From Streptomyces mesophilus (GTDB lineage Bacteria; Actinomycetota; Actinomycetes; Streptomycetales; Streptomycetaceae), in NCBI RefSeq assembly GCF_011044995.1, contig NZ_JAAKZW010000075.1, forward strand, positions 1 to 33,183: a stretch of DNA of 33,183 nt, written 5' to 3'. The position numbers and the translations under genes were made by a program. Shown in pieces: positions 1-9,169 of this stretch. The first letter of the stretch is position 1. Every line of letters starts with the position of its first letter. Under the pieces are notes generated by a model. That model saw only the letters and a program-made list of their open reading frames with translations, was not told the DNA's origin and did no database searches.

Positions 1-1
1 T

Positions 2-238
2 ATCTCCCCTGCCCCACAGCGTCATCCTGCCGCAGCCTCACCTCACCGCAACCCCCGCCGCCCGTCGGCCACTTCCCACGCCGAACCGCCAGCGCCAGCG
101 GGCACCCCACCGCCGATCACCGCAGGCTGCGCTCAACGACCAGCCCGGCCCGACCGCGGGCCCTACCAGCTGCTGTCCAACCACACCTTCAAGTGCGCGG
201 CCGGGCACGGCTGGACGAACAGCACGGACGGGGGTTGA
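2..238 (+). CDS. C-terminal part of an unknown proline-rich protein (5' end outside window)
   Basis: An open frame runs from the window edge to a TGA at 236-238. It has no start inside the window, so this is the tail of a longer gene. About 50 residues are Pro/Ala/Arg-rich and of low complexity, like a linker. They are followed by a short folded-looking end with a Cys-X4-His knuckle (KCAAGHGW) that could belong to a small zinc-binding module. The stop lies one base before the ATG of the next gene, which suggests translational coupling. I do not recognise the family. Confidence 0.5.
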   Translation: MSPAPQRHPAAASPHRNPRRPSATSHAEPPAPAGTPPPITAGCAQRPARPDRGPYQLLSNHTFKCAAGHGWTNSTDGG

Positions 239-239
239 C

Positions 240-524
240 ATGCGGCCGGTGCTGATGCGGGTTGTGCCGAACTGGCTGAGCGACTTCTTCGTGGAGCTGG
301 CCGGGCACTGGCAGATCAGCCGGGCTATCGATCGGGCTTTCGCCGCCGGGGATCGGGAGGCGCTCGCCGTGTTCAAGACCGGCACCCTCGCGGTCGTGTT
401 CACCCGGCGCGGCCTGGCCGCCCGTGGGGACGAGTTCGTGGAGTACGCGCGGCGGGTGTGCGAGGCGGACGGCAGCTGCTACCGCTACCACCGCACCTTC
501 GCTGACCGCGGCGAACGGGACTGA
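240..524 (+). CDS. Small conserved-looking hypothetical protein (94 aa)
   Basis: The ATG at 240 follows the upstream TGA with a one-base gap, so it is probably translated by coupling with the preceding gene. The protein is 94 aa and mostly helical by composition. It has no signal peptide or membrane segment and ends in a basic, aromatic stretch (CYRYHRTFADRG). I do not recognise the family. The close same-strand spacing with the genes at 2, 610 and 1215 suggests one small operon. Confidence 0.5.
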   Translation: MRPVLMRVVPNWLSDFFVELAGHWQISRAIDRAFAAGDREALAVFKTGTLAVVFTRRGLAARGDEFVEYARRVCEADGSCYRYHRTFADRGERD

Positions 525-609
525 ATCCGTGATCGACGCCTGTCGGCTGGGCGCCGGTGGGAAGACTGTGCCGGGGCCGCAGGGCCAGCCCCGGCCGGGA
601 GGGGGACTG

Positions 610-1590
610 ATGCTGGACAACCCGTCGCTGCGTTGCTCGGAGTGTGGGTCGTCCGAGCTGCGGGCGTCGTTCGTGGAGTACGCCGACGGGCGCCGGGATG
701 TCTCCGGATTCGACTGCAGCCGGTGCGATTTGGGCTGGGAGGTGTGGGAGACGCCGGCGTTCGCCGCACCGGACTATGCGACGGCCTACTCGGGTGCGCC
801 CGCGCTCTTGGTCGAGCATCTTGAGCTGATGCTGCACGCCAAGGAGGTGGAGGAGCGTGCCACGCTGGCGTTGACCGGCGAGGGCCGTCCGGTCGACAGC
901 GGCGAGCACAGGCTCGTGCTGCTGCGGAAGGCGGCTTGGCTGGACCGTGCCGCCCACGAGCTCGAGGTGGAGTGGTACCTCGGGCGGTACAGCGACGCTG
1001 ACGTCAACGACGCGAGTGGCAAGGCGGTTCGGGCCGCGTTCGAGTTGCTGAAGTTCGACCTGGACCACGGCGGCGCCTACACCTTGGGTCCGATCGGCGC
1101 GGGGTCGCCGGAGTGGGACATCGCTGGTGGGACGCGTGCGTATGTGCGTCAGGAGTACCGCGAGCTGCTGGACCGGTCGCAGCGTGTCGAGGACGCGGGG
1201 GAGGGGTCCACGGGATGCGGCGTCGGGATGCCCGTGTCTGGCGGAAGGCGCACAGCTTCGAGGACCTCTCCTGGCTTACGGTCGGTTGGCTGGAGGGCGC
1301 ACTGCTGTCGCACCCCAATGGTCATCACGGCGGGCCCGACAGCGAGACGCGTCCGCTCATGCCGGTGCTGTGCGAGGCGTATCGCGGCGGGTTTCTCACC
1401 GAGGGCAGTCAGCCCGGTGAACTGGCCGAACAGGAGGGCACGTTGTGGCATCAGCGGGCCTACGTCTCCGGGTTCGCCGGCCCCGGCCTTGCCGGTGTGC
1501 TGGGCGAGGTGGCGCGGCAGGCCGGGCTTGTCACGCGCATCTACCTGCCTGCCGGGCGGCCGATGCTGCACGGCGGAGCCGTGGACGTGA
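610..1590 (+). CDS. Zinc-ribbon hypothetical protein; 3' part of the frame probably not genuine
   Basis: The ATG at 610 follows a very strong purine-rich ribosome site (GGGAGGGGG). The N-terminus has two CX2C pairs (Cys9/Cys12 and Cys36/Cys39), a typical zinc ribbon. A helical acidic region follows to about residue 200, around position 1210. From there the composition turns abruptly Arg/Ser/Pro/Cys-rich. A different frame (1215-1808) then becomes clearly coding, so the last 375 bases read here are likely out-of-frame with respect to real coding sequence. Either the gene lost its natural stop by an indel near 1200, or it ends in a non-conserved tail. The function is unknown. Confidence 0.45.
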   Translation: MLDNPSLRCSECGSSELRASFVEYADGRRDVSGFDCSRCDLGWEVWETPAFAAPDYATAYSGAPALLVEHLELMLHAKEVEERATLALTGEGRPVDSGEHRLVLLRKAAWLDRAAHELEVEWYLGRYSDADVNDASGKAVRAAFELLKFDLDHGGAYTLGPIGAGSPEWDIAGGTRAYVRQEYRELLDRSQRVEDAGEGSTGCGVGMPVSGGRRTASRTSPGLRSVGWRAHCCRTPMVITAGPTARRVRSCRCCARRIAAGFSPRAVSPVNWPNRRARCGISGPTSPGSPAPALPVCWARWRGRPGLSRASTCLPGGRCCTAEPWT

Positions 1591-1808
1591 CGCGGTGGGG
1601 TGAGCGGATCAACACCGGGGTCGGCGAGTTCCTCAGGCCTCGTGCGGTGCGCTCGGTCTTCCTCGGGTGTCGGACAGACGCCGTGGAGGAGGTCTTGGCG
1701 GCGTGGCAGGTCACCGTCGTTGATCCCGAGTGGGGCCGCAACGATGTGTTGTGGGGGACGCTGCGTCGTGCGCTCGCGGCCCACCGGCAGGAAGGTGCGC
1801 AGCAGTGA
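1215..1808 (+). CDS. DUF6919-type hypothetical protein
   Basis: The start is the ATG at 1215, preceded by GGGGGAGGGG. The 197-aa product has the pattern I associate with the actinomycete DUF6919 family: an N-terminal W-K-A...DLSWLT-WLEG segment, then P-D-ET-L-PVL, then GFLT..SQPG, then W-QRAYVSGF. These lie within roughly the first 90 residues. The later half (LPAG...GEFLR...VDPEWGRNDVLW) resembles the remainder of such proteins. The biochemical role is unknown. It overlaps the frame of the zinc-ribbon gene by 376 bases, which is not credible for two genuine coding frames, so this downstream frame is the more believable one. Confidence 0.6.
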   Translation: MRRRDARVWRKAHSFEDLSWLTVGWLEGALLSHPNGHHGGPDSETRPLMPVLCEAYRGGFLTEGSQPGELAEQEGTLWHQRAYVSGFAGPGLAGVLGEVARQAGLVTRIYLPAGRPMLHGGAVDVTRWGERINTGVGEFLRPRAVRSVFLGCRTDAVEEVLAAWQVTVVDPEWGRNDVLWGTLRRALAAHRQEGAQQ

Positions 1809-1867
1809 CCCTGGCCCGCAGATGGGGCGGCGGCTCAGGGTTTCGGGTGCCAACCAGCGGAGCCTTT

Positions 1868-4735
1868 TCACCGGTTGTGGTCTCTTGGGTGCGGGGGAGC
1901 GGCGGGGCCGGGGACGCGGCCGCGTCGTGGTCTGGGTCGTCCGAAGGGGTCTGAGCCGTGCAGTGGGCAGGACCATTGGCGCAGAGCGGAGCCCAGGATG
2001 TCGATGTTGGGGCCGTCGTTGAGGGACCAGGCCTTGCGGATGTGGGTCATGAGGGTGCGGGCGCTGTAGGGCGAGATGGTCAGTTCGAGACGTGCTTCAG
2101 CAAGTTGTTCAAGTGCTCCGTAAGGGCCTTCGGATTTGGCGTCTTCGCTGCGTCGGTCGAGGCCCGGGGTGGTGAGAATTTCCAGCAGGGTGAGGGAGAA
2201 GTAGCTGTATGCGGCGGCTTCGTCGATGAGTTGGCGCGCACTGTCGGTGATGTCGGTGTGGCGCAGGCGGGTGTCCGGGGTTTGGTGGGCGAACTCTGCG
2301 AGGGCGTGTCGCAGCGGCCCGTCGGTGCATTCGCATTGTGAGGTCTTGAGGTGTCCGCAGAGGGTGCGGAAGTCGCTGAGGATGTCGCTGCTGTCTTGGG
2401 TCCACTGTTGTTTGCCGAGCAGGGTGCGAAAGCCGGCGAGTGTCTCGGCGAGTTCTTCGAGGATGAGCTCGCGGGCGATGTGGGAGAGTTCGTGGGTGCC
2501 GGTCTTGGCCTGTATCTCTTCGATCTGCAGGCCGTAGCGGAGTAGGTCGCGCAGGAGCCCGCCGGAGAGGCTGTGGGCCAGGAGCGCGGTGTGAGGGGTG
2601 TGGTCCTCGGAGCGCTTGTCGAGGATGGTCTTGGCCTCGGTGAGGGTGCAGGCCTCCACGTGGATGATGTCGTCCAGTGAGCTGTCGGTGACATCTCGGT
2701 GGGGCAGGCCGCGGCGGACGAATGCGGCGCCGACATCTTCGGCGACGGAGATCAGGTAGTAGACGTGGCGGACGCCCAGGATGGCTTTGATCTCGGCGAG
2801 GAAGGCGAGAGCTTGGGCGTCGGAGCCGAGCCGGTCGACTTCGTCGATGCCGATGAGGACGCGCTGTTTGCGGCGGGCGAGGGTGTCGGCGATCTCGGTG
2901 AGGAGGTCGCGGAACTCTTCGACCAGCGCGGGGAAGTTGGGCGGCATCGTGGAGATGGACGTGGCGTGCGAGCCGCCCATGGTCATGATCTGAGCTGTCC
3001 CGTTGGACAGGGTGTTGGTCGTCGTCTGGATGGTCTGCAGGCGGTAGAGGTGGTTCTCGCAGCGGGTGACGAGCGGGGGTTTCGCGGGCCGGGGCCGCCA
3101 TCCGGCAGCGCGGGCGAGGAGGCCGCCGGCGACCAGGCCGGTGAGCCTCAGCGGGTTTTCGGGGTCCGCCAGGAGTGCGTAGGTCGATGGGGTACGGATC
3201 AGGAAGTACAGCAGGTACGTGCCCACCAGGGTGGCCAGGAGCCGGAAGACGTCGGTGGCGTACACCGTCCAGCGGCCGATCTCCAGATGTGCGTCCATAA
3301 GCTGTAGTGACTGACTGCCGGCAAAGAGCAAGAGCCATCCGAAGCCCAGGAAGGCAGCGGCCGCAAAAGTGTTGAACTGGACGTCCGGGGCGAGCTGGCG
3401 GATCTGGGGGTCGAAGAAGACGCTGCCCAGGCTGGCGAGCGCGAGCAGCATCCCCAGCTTGGCGCCGAATCTGTTCCACAGTCTGCCCAAGGTCCGGGGG
3501 ACCCACGGGTCGTGGCGGGAGCCCCACCAGGCCATGGCCACGATGATGACCACGACACTGGTGACGACGGCGTGGCCGTTCCACACTTCGCGGATCCAGT
3601 CCTGGACCGCGTGCACGGTCGTGTCCGCGGTATCGGCGACTGCGTCCTGGTACTGGTCGTACAGGGTGCGGGCCGCTGATGAGACCCCGAGGATCAGCAG
3701 GGCTGCCGCGGGCAGGGCGAACGTGGTCCAGCGGGCCAGGGCTTTGATCCGGCGGCGCGTGCTGTTCAGCATGCGATGGAACGGGGACAGCCGGGCGAAC
3801 TCCGGTGCCGGGTAGCCCTCGTGCTGCATGTAGTCCTGGCACAGCCGCACGGAGAGCGAGACCAGGAAGTCGTGCGGGGCGTAGGTGGCCGGCGCCTGGA
3901 CCACCAAGCCGAAATCGGCCTGATCAGCGGCGTGTTCCAGCAGGGTGGACTTGCCGACGCCGCGAGGGCCGCAGACGGCGATCGTGCCCTCGTCCAGGTG
4001 GCTGAGCTTGCGCTGCAGCTGATCCATGGCGCCGGTGGGAATGGCGAAGCCGGGTGCTCTTGGTGCGCGCAGACCGGTGGAGGCGCCCTGGGGGACGAAC
4101 AGGGAGTCAGGGTCCTCACCCATAAGGTGGCGGATCATGCCGTCCATCACGGGGACGACGCCGTCGTCGTGAAGGGTCACGCCCCAGAACACGGCACGGT
4201 AGCCGAGTTCGACACGGCCCGCGGCGGCCGAGATGCCGAGTGCTGCGGCGATCAGGCAGCAGCGGAGGTTGAACCAGAAGGCGGTCCCGATCCAGAACAG
4301 GATGAACGTCCCCAGGGCCGCACTGAGAAGAGCTACCAGCAGAGCCAGAAAGCCGCTGGTGATGAGCACGATGAAGCTGGGGGCCAAGATCAGGGCGCAG
4401 ACGATCCCCCAGGGCCACTCCGTCTGATCGGCGGCTGCCTGCTGTCTGGATCGGGCCCGCTCGAGGTCGACCGTGGCTTTGTCGTACGCAGTCTTCTCCT
4501 TCCTATCGCCGACCTTGGTGAAGACTGCGGCGCGGTACACGGGGGTGTGCATCTCGCGCAGAACGATGCGGCGCGTGGCCCGTGGCCGTATGTCGAGTTT
4601 CCGGGCTCGCTGCGGATCATCGAGTGCCGCGTCGACGCAGCGCTCGTAGACCTCGTCTCGGCTCGGCTCTCTGAAGAACTGGACCAGTTGGATCCAGGGG
4701 GCCAGCCAGGGCTTGTTCCGTAGTGACCACAACAT
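1868..4735 (-). CDS. KAP-like P-loop NTPase with inserted transmembrane helices (955 aa)
   Basis: A Walker A motif (GPRGVGKST) lies near residues 256-264 and a Walker B (VLIGIDEVDR) near 626-635. A hydrophobic membrane block lies at about residues 110-175. More segments at about 335-355, 388-404, 426-440, 455-475 and 495-515 fall between Walker A and Walker B. Membrane helices inserted inside the P-loop domain are a hallmark of the KAP family of AAA/STAND-related NTPases. Members are membrane-anchored ATPases, several of them linked to phage exclusion (PifA of plasmid F). The ATG at 4733-4735 has a GGGGAGG site about 10 bases upstream. The gene stands alone on the minus strand and faces a plus-strand pair including a DUF4231-like protein. 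Function here is inferred. Confidence 0.7.
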   Translation of the reverse strand: MLWSLRNKPWLAPWIQLVQFFREPSRDEVYERCVDAALDDPQRARKLDIRPRATRRIVLREMHTPVYRAAVFTKVGDRKEKTAYDKATVDLERARSRQQAAADQTEWPWGIVCALILAPSFIVLITSGFLALLVALLSAALGTFILFWIGTAFWFNLRCCLIAAALGISAAAGRVELGYRAVFWGVTLHDDGVVPVMDGMIRHLMGEDPDSLFVPQGASTGLRAPRAPGFAIPTGAMDQLQRKLSHLDEGTIAVCGPRGVGKSTLLEHAADQADFGLVVQAPATYAPHDFLVSLSVRLCQDYMQHEGYPAPEFARLSPFHRMLNSTRRRIKALARWTTFALPAAALLILGVSSAARTLYDQYQDAVADTADTTVHAVQDWIREVWNGHAVVTSVVVIIVAMAWWGSRHDPWVPRTLGRLWNRFGAKLGMLLALASLGSVFFDPQIRQLAPDVQFNTFAAAAFLGFGWLLLFAGSQSLQLMDAHLEIGRWTVYATDVFRLLATLVGTYLLYFLIRTPSTYALLADPENPLRLTGLVAGGLLARAAGWRPRPAKPPLVTRCENHLYRLQTIQTTTNTLSNGTAQIMTMGGSHATSISTMPPNFPALVEEFRDLLTEIADTLARRKQRVLIGIDEVDRLGSDAQALAFLAEIKAILGVRHVYYLISVAEDVGAAFVRRGLPHRDVTDSSLDDIIHVEACTLTEAKTILDKRSEDHTPHTALLAHSLSGGLLRDLLRYGLQIEEIQAKTGTHELSHIARELILEELAETLAGFRTLLGKQQWTQDSSDILSDFRTLCGHLKTSQCECTDGPLRHALAEFAHQTPDTRLRHTDITDSARQLIDEAAAYSYFSLTLLEILTTPGLDRRSEDAKSEGPYGALEQLAEARLELTISPYSARTLMTHIRKAWSLNDGPNIDILGSALRQWSCPLHGSDPFGRPRPRRGRVPGPAAPPHPRDHNR

Positions 4736-4892
4736 CCGCGTCAGCCTCCCCCGGTTTCGGCTCGCGGATGTTAACGCTGCTCAGGCTCGGATCGCAGGCC
4801 CACTTCTGCCCGTGGCCGGAACACGTCTTCGTGGCTGGCGGAAAGGGGCGATGCCTCAGCAACTCCCGTGTGCGGAAGGGAGGATGGCGGGC

Positions 4893-5288
4893 ATGACCTT
4901 CACCTGGAAGATTCCGCCATGGGAGCGCTTCGAGGACTGCAAGTACCTGACAGTGATGTTGACGGATGCCGGTGCTGGCCAGTTCAGGTTCACGTCCGAG
5001 GGAGTGCGAGGCGATGACCCGATCGAGGCACTGGCCGATCTGCTGATGACTCCGGGATCGCTGCTCGGTCTCATGCCGTCGTATCCGGCGCTCATAGGCG
5101 TAGTGGTGAGGCGCGGCATCGACTCGACATGGATAGCTGAGCCGCCGATCCAGGTGGACAGAGACGACCGCGGCCGGTGGCAGGTAGCCATCGCCGAAGC
5201 CGACTTGCCGGACGTCACCGTTTTCACTCCGTCGGAGATCTCTGGTCTGGTCAGCCGTCTGCAGTCCCAGTACGGCCGTACCCACTAG
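4893..5288 (+). CDS. Hypothetical protein (131 aa) upstream of the SLATT-like gene
   Basis: Two in-frame ATGs exist, at 4884 and 4893. The site GGGAGG at 4878-4883 abuts the first and is 9 bases from the second, so 4893 is preferred. The product is soluble, of mixed alpha/beta composition, with no Cys pairs or membrane segment. It is divergent from the KAP-like NTPase and 74 bases upstream of the DUF4231-like gene on the same strand, so co-transcription with the latter is plausible. I do not recognise the family. Confidence 0.55.
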   Translation: MTFTWKIPPWERFEDCKYLTVMLTDAGAGQFRFTSEGVRGDDPIEALADLLMTPGSLLGLMPSYPALIGVVVRRGIDSTWIAEPPIQVDRDDRGRWQVAIAEADLPDVTVFTPSEISGLVSRLQSQYGRTH

Positions 5289-5362
5289 GGCCATGTCGAA
5301 AGTTGGGCGATGGCTGGGGCCGCGCGCCGCCGCAGCAGTTCCAGACCGGATCTACGAAAGTG

Positions 5363-6265
5363 GTGGCGGAGTTGGCTGGCGGTGAGCAGGACACCTCCTT
5401 GGTGCGTTCCAGGGAGCTGATCAGGAATCTGGAAGCGACTGTCCGCGAGTACGAGCGCGATCTCGTATGGAAGAAGCGGCGCACCCGACAGTTCAGAACT
5501 GCCTTTGGCCTAGCGGCTCTTTCCATTCCGTCGCTCGTGGCGTGGTCAACCGTGCAGGCCGAACACCACGAGCTCCTTGTCGCAGGGAACGCCATGTTGG
5601 GCTTCGTTCTGGCGGTCTCAGGACTGGCTCTGCTGGTCATGTCTATCGACCACATAGCCCAGCTTGGATGGTTCGCCGACACCACCTATCAAGCGCCAGA
5701 CCGGTACGACCACACGCTGGGGGAACTGCAGGAGCGCTTGGACAACCAGCGGGAGGCTCTGCGACGGCTCAGCGCCGTCGTACAAGCTCCTTTGAGGGAG
5801 CGCAGAGGGCTGTATCGGGAGGATGTGGCAGAGGTCGTCGCCCAATACCAGGGGGAGAGTCGCAAGTATCGGCGGGTCCACAACTTTCTGCAGGCTCTGG
5901 TGATGGTCGGGTCGACCGCGATAACCACGATCGCCGCTGTAGATGCGCAGACCTGGAACTGGCAGAACATCTCGGTGGTCTGTCTGGGGTTCTGTGTGAC
6001 CCTCGCTACCGCCTTCAGCGGCTATTACAAGTACCGGGAGCGCAGCTACTTCTTGCGGCAGACCGCTGATGCCATCGAGGAGGAGGCAACCGCCTTGGCC
6101 TTGGGCGTGGGCGAGTACCGCGACTTCACCCAGGAACAAGGGGACGAGGCGCTGGCCAAGTTTACCCAGCGAGTCGAGGCACTGAGGAATGAACAGCGCA
6201 GGCGTGAGCAGCAGTTGGACCAGCCAGCCGATCAGGCGGCTGTAGCGCCCCCGCCCTCTGTCTGA
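5363..6265 (+). CDS. DUF4231/SLATT-like four-helix membrane protein
   Basis: The predicted product is about 300 aa. A basic, coiled N-terminus (ELIRNLEATVREYERDL) precedes a hydrophobic pair at about residues 44-64 and 73-93. A charged helical linker follows, then a second pair at about 200-220 and 225-247 (ending FSGYYKYRERS), then a Glu/Gln-rich coiled tail. This two-by-two helix layout with conserved charged helices fits the DUF4231 family, which has been grouped with SLATT domains. SLATT domains are two-helix membrane modules proposed to be effectors associated with nucleotide-signalling (SMODS/SLOG) conflict systems. The start is uncertain: GTG at 5360, 5363 or 5402 are candidates, none with a strong ribosome site. 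No nucleotidyltransferase is adjacent, so a defence role is inference. Confidence 0.65.
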   Translation: MAELAGGEQDTSLVRSRELIRNLEATVREYERDLVWKKRRTRQFRTAFGLAALSIPSLVAWSTVQAEHHELLVAGNAMLGFVLAVSGLALLVMSIDHIAQLGWFADTTYQAPDRYDHTLGELQERLDNQREALRRLSAVVQAPLRERRGLYREDVAEVVAQYQGESRKYRRVHNFLQALVMVGSTAITTIAAVDAQTWNWQNISVVCLGFCVTLATAFSGYYKYRERSYFLRQTADAIEEEATALALGVGEYRDFTQEQGDEALAKFTQRVEALRNEQRRREQQLDQPADQAAVAPPPSV

Positions 6266-6323
6266 GCGCTGCGGATTGAACCAATAACCAACTCGGCTCG
6301 CACAACCCGCGCCACCGAACTGC

Positions 6324-9005
6324 CTATCGTGGTCGCCTGAGGCTGTTCCTTCGGATAGCGACCAGGCTGTGCCACCGTTCGCGGGTGTGCTGCAGCCCGG
6401 TCAACCAGGACGCGGGGGAGGGGGCTTCGAGGGGCCGGTCGGCCATGAAGGCGGCGATGTCCACGTAGTAGGGGTACTCGCCGCCAGCGGTGAGCGTGCG
6501 CAACCGCTCGAGGACGCCGTCGATCGGGGCGGCCTGTACGGCCTGGTGGAAGGCGACGGCGAGTTCGAGCAGGACTTGGACGGCGGTGAGGCCGGCGAGT
6601 TCGGCTTCGGTGCGCAGCAGGTGGGCGCGGTCGCCGAACTGGGTGGTTGTGGTGCCGGCGTCGCGGACGAGTTCGGCGATCTGCACGGTCAGGGTGGTGG
6701 CGCGCAGGTCGAGACCCGTCAGGTAGTGGTGGGCGAGGTCGATTTCGTCGTCGGCGGCCGCGGGGTTGATGAAGGCTACGGCGAGGGCGCGGTGGGCTTG
6801 GCCGTGGGCGCGTTCGCCGGCGACGCCGTGCTGGTCGGCTTCGTTGCGGGCGGCTTCGTAGGCGGCGGCCGCGCCGGTCATGTCGCCCTGGGGCCACAGC
6901 ACGTCGCCGCGGACCCGGTGGTGGCGGCCGCTCACGCCAAGGGTGCGGGCGGCCTCGAGGGCGGTGGGGAAGTCGCCGCTGATGCGGGCGAGGTGGGCCA
7001 GGCCGCGGCGGGCCGCGGTGGCGAGCCGGCCACCGCCCGCGGCAACGAGCTGCATCCCGGCCCGGGAGTCGGCCGTGCGGCCGAGGTCGCGCTGGGCTTT
7101 GGCCTGGTAGTACACGGCCATCTCGAACAGCTCGGTGGGCAGCGGCGCGGTGGCGATGACGGCCTGGAGCCGCTCCACGGTCCGCTCGCGGTGTTCGTGC
7201 TGGCGGCGGGCGATGGCGCTGAGTAGTTCGACCAGGCCGCCGGCCGCGGTGTGCAGTTCGCGGCCGGGCTCTGCGGTGGGCGGGGCGAGCGGCTCCCACA
7301 CGGAGTCGCTGATGTACTGCCAGGCCGCGGCTTCCAGCCAGTCGAGGTGGAGGTCGAAGTCGGCGGCCAGGGCGGGGCCTTGGCGCAGGCAGCTCACGAG
7401 CAGCAGCCGGTCGGTGCCGGTGTGCTGGGCGTACTGCTGGCCCAGGGCGGCGAAGGCGCGGCGGGCGGCGGTGCGCCAGTCGGCCGTGGTCCAGGCGTCG
7501 TCGGTGTGGTCGTCCGCGGTGCGCAGGGTGGAGCGGGTCAGGGCGTGCAGGTGGTAGGGCCAGATGCCGTACGGGTTTTCGCGGATGAAGGGCCGCTCGA
7601 TGAGGCGTTGAACGGGGGCTTCGCGGTCCAGGCCGGCGGCCGCGGTGGCCAGCGGCAGGTCGAAGGAGTCGAGCAGCGCGACCGAGCGCAGGACGTTGCG
7701 CTCCTCCGGTGTGAGGTCCTGCAGGGTGCGGGCGATGAGCGCGCTGAAGTCGGTGTCGAAGTCGGCGGGCTCGGGGGTGCGGCCGGTGCGGCGGATGTCC
7801 AGGTACCGCATCACCGACAGGTCCAGATAGAGCGGCAGGCCGTGGGAACGGCTGGTGATCACCGTGCGGATGGCCGGGGTGATCAGCGGCTGGCCGTCGG
7901 TGGTGAGCCGGCGGCTCAGGTAGTCGTCGCAGTCCTGGGCGGAGAAGTCCCCGATCAGGATTTGCCGGTGCCGGTGGCCGACGGCTTCGGGCGCGGTACG
8001 AGCCCGCGGGACCGCGCCGTGGGTCAGGCCGGGCCAGGCGGTGGGGCCGGTGAGGTCGAGCTGGCCGTGGAGGCCTTCGTCTGCCCACTGCAGGCGGTCG
8101 CGGCCGGTGACGATGAAGTACGCGTTCGGCATGAGCCAGGTGATGCGCTGCAGCAGCCGCTCCAGGTCCCGGTGGGTGCGGGTGCCGACGTCCTCGAACG
8201 TGTCGAAGAGGATGACGGGGACGACCTGGTCGGCGGGCCCCAGTTGGGCGAGCTCCCAGGCCAGTAGGTGCGGGTAGTACGACAGCGCGTCCAGATCGGG
8301 TTCTGCCTCGAGCAGGTCGGCCAGGCGTGCGCAGCCGGCCAACGCCCGTACGCTCTGTCGGCGTTCGCGCAGCGCCCCGACCAGGGATGTCGTCACCTGC
8401 CCGATGAGGGAGCCGACGGTGCCGGGCAGTGTCAGCGCCTGGGCGACATCCGCCAGGGCGCTCTGCAATTGCTGGGGCAGGCTCTGGCCGAACTTCGAGG
8501 CGAGACCGCCGCGGCGCAGGTACTCCTCCAGCGGCTCACCGGGGTGGACATGTTCCCAGTAGCGGCGCAGCGCCAGGTCGAAGGCCGGCAGCGGACGGTT
8601 CAGGGCCGCGGCGAGCGCGAGCCGGATGGTGAAAACGATCTGCTCGAAGTCGGTGTTCGCGGATCGGGCGAGATCGATGCGCACCGGCACCAGGCGGGCG
8701 CCGCCGATCCGGAAGGCGGCCCATTGCGCGGGGCGCTGGGTGGTGTCGGCGAGCGCGACTTCGAGTTTCCGCGACAGGGCCGTCTTGCCGATGCCGCCGA
8801 TGCCGTAGAAGACGAGCACGTTGTCGCGCGGGGCCTCGACGTCCTCCACGCTGAAGGACAGGCCAGCGATGTGCTGCAGGTGTGCGCTGAGCGCGGCGGT
8901 GACCAGGTCCCATTGGGCTTGGCGGTTGGTGAAGGCCTCGCCCGCGGCCAGAGTCCGGTCGTTCACGCTGAACAGCGCCCGCAGATCCCGCCCTGCCACA
9001 CCCAC
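6324..9005 (-). CDS. STAND-type NTPase with helical-repeat C-terminus (893 aa)
   Basis: Walker A (FYGIGGIGKTALSRKL) is near residues 66-81. A Walker B-like strand (VVPVILFDTFEDVG) lies at 261-274, followed by a sensor-like FIVTGRDRLQW at about 297-307. This order is typical of NB-ARC/NACHT-like STAND ATPases. From about residue 560 to the end the protein is Ala/Leu/Arg-rich and helical, resembling TPR-like superhelical repeats that would sense a ligand. The start is a GTG at 9003-9005 with a G-rich stretch upstream. STAND proteins act as ATP-switch sensors, and some (Avs) are anti-phage. No effector domain is recognisable at the N-terminus, so the output is unknown. It is divergent from the solenoid-repeat membrane protein at 9170. 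Confidence 0.65.
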   Translation of the reverse strand: MGVAGRDLRALFSVNDRTLAAGEAFTNRQAQWDLVTAALSAHLQHIAGLSFSVEDVEAPRDNVLVFYGIGGIGKTALSRKLEVALADTTQRPAQWAAFRIGGARLVPVRIDLARSANTDFEQIVFTIRLALAAALNRPLPAFDLALRRYWEHVHPGEPLEEYLRRGGLASKFGQSLPQQLQSALADVAQALTLPGTVGSLIGQVTTSLVGALRERRQSVRALAGCARLADLLEAEPDLDALSYYPHLLAWELAQLGPADQVVPVILFDTFEDVGTRTHRDLERLLQRITWLMPNAYFIVTGRDRLQWADEGLHGQLDLTGPTAWPGLTHGAVPRARTAPEAVGHRHRQILIGDFSAQDCDDYLSRRLTTDGQPLITPAIRTVITSRSHGLPLYLDLSVMRYLDIRRTGRTPEPADFDTDFSALIARTLQDLTPEERNVLRSVALLDSFDLPLATAAAGLDREAPVQRLIERPFIRENPYGIWPYHLHALTRSTLRTADDHTDDAWTTADWRTAARRAFAALGQQYAQHTGTDRLLLVSCLRQGPALAADFDLHLDWLEAAAWQYISDSVWEPLAPPTAEPGRELHTAAGGLVELLSAIARRQHEHRERTVERLQAVIATAPLPTELFEMAVYYQAKAQRDLGRTADSRAGMQLVAAGGGRLATAARRGLAHLARISGDFPTALEAARTLGVSGRHHRVRGDVLWPQGDMTGAAAAYEAARNEADQHGVAGERAHGQAHRALAVAFINPAAADDEIDLAHHYLTGLDLRATTLTVQIAELVRDAGTTTTQFGDRAHLLRTEAELAGLTAVQVLLELAVAFHQAVQAAPIDGVLERLRTLTAGGEYPYYVDIAAFMADRPLEAPSPASWLTGLQHTRERWHSLVAIRRNSLRRPR

Positions 9006-9169
9006 ACCCCCGAAGTGATCACAGCTGGCACCACCTTAGGCCCGCGTCGGCAACGACTACGGAAGCCCAGTTCGTCTCCGCTTCACGAACCGAGCTTCGG
9101 CACACGGGAGAAACGCTCCCTGTTGAAGGGTCACCGCAACCAGATACACGGCCGGGGAGTCCTCACTAC

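Noticed and set aside
3776..4723. A 315-codon plus-strand frame opposite the KAP-like NTPase
   Set aside because: Antisense shadow; composition is Gly/Asp/Glu-rich and the opposing frame has clear Walker motifs.
5293..5385. A 30-codon frame starting MSKVGRWLG between the 131-aa gene and the SLATT-like gene
   Set aside because: It overlaps the likely start of the membrane protein in another frame and has no ribosome site beyond a weak AGGG; too little support.
6232..8088. A 618-codon Arg/Pro-rich open frame on the same strand as the STAND NTPase
   Set aside because: It is an alternate frame of the STAND gene with almost pure Arg/Pro/His composition and no recognisable domain.
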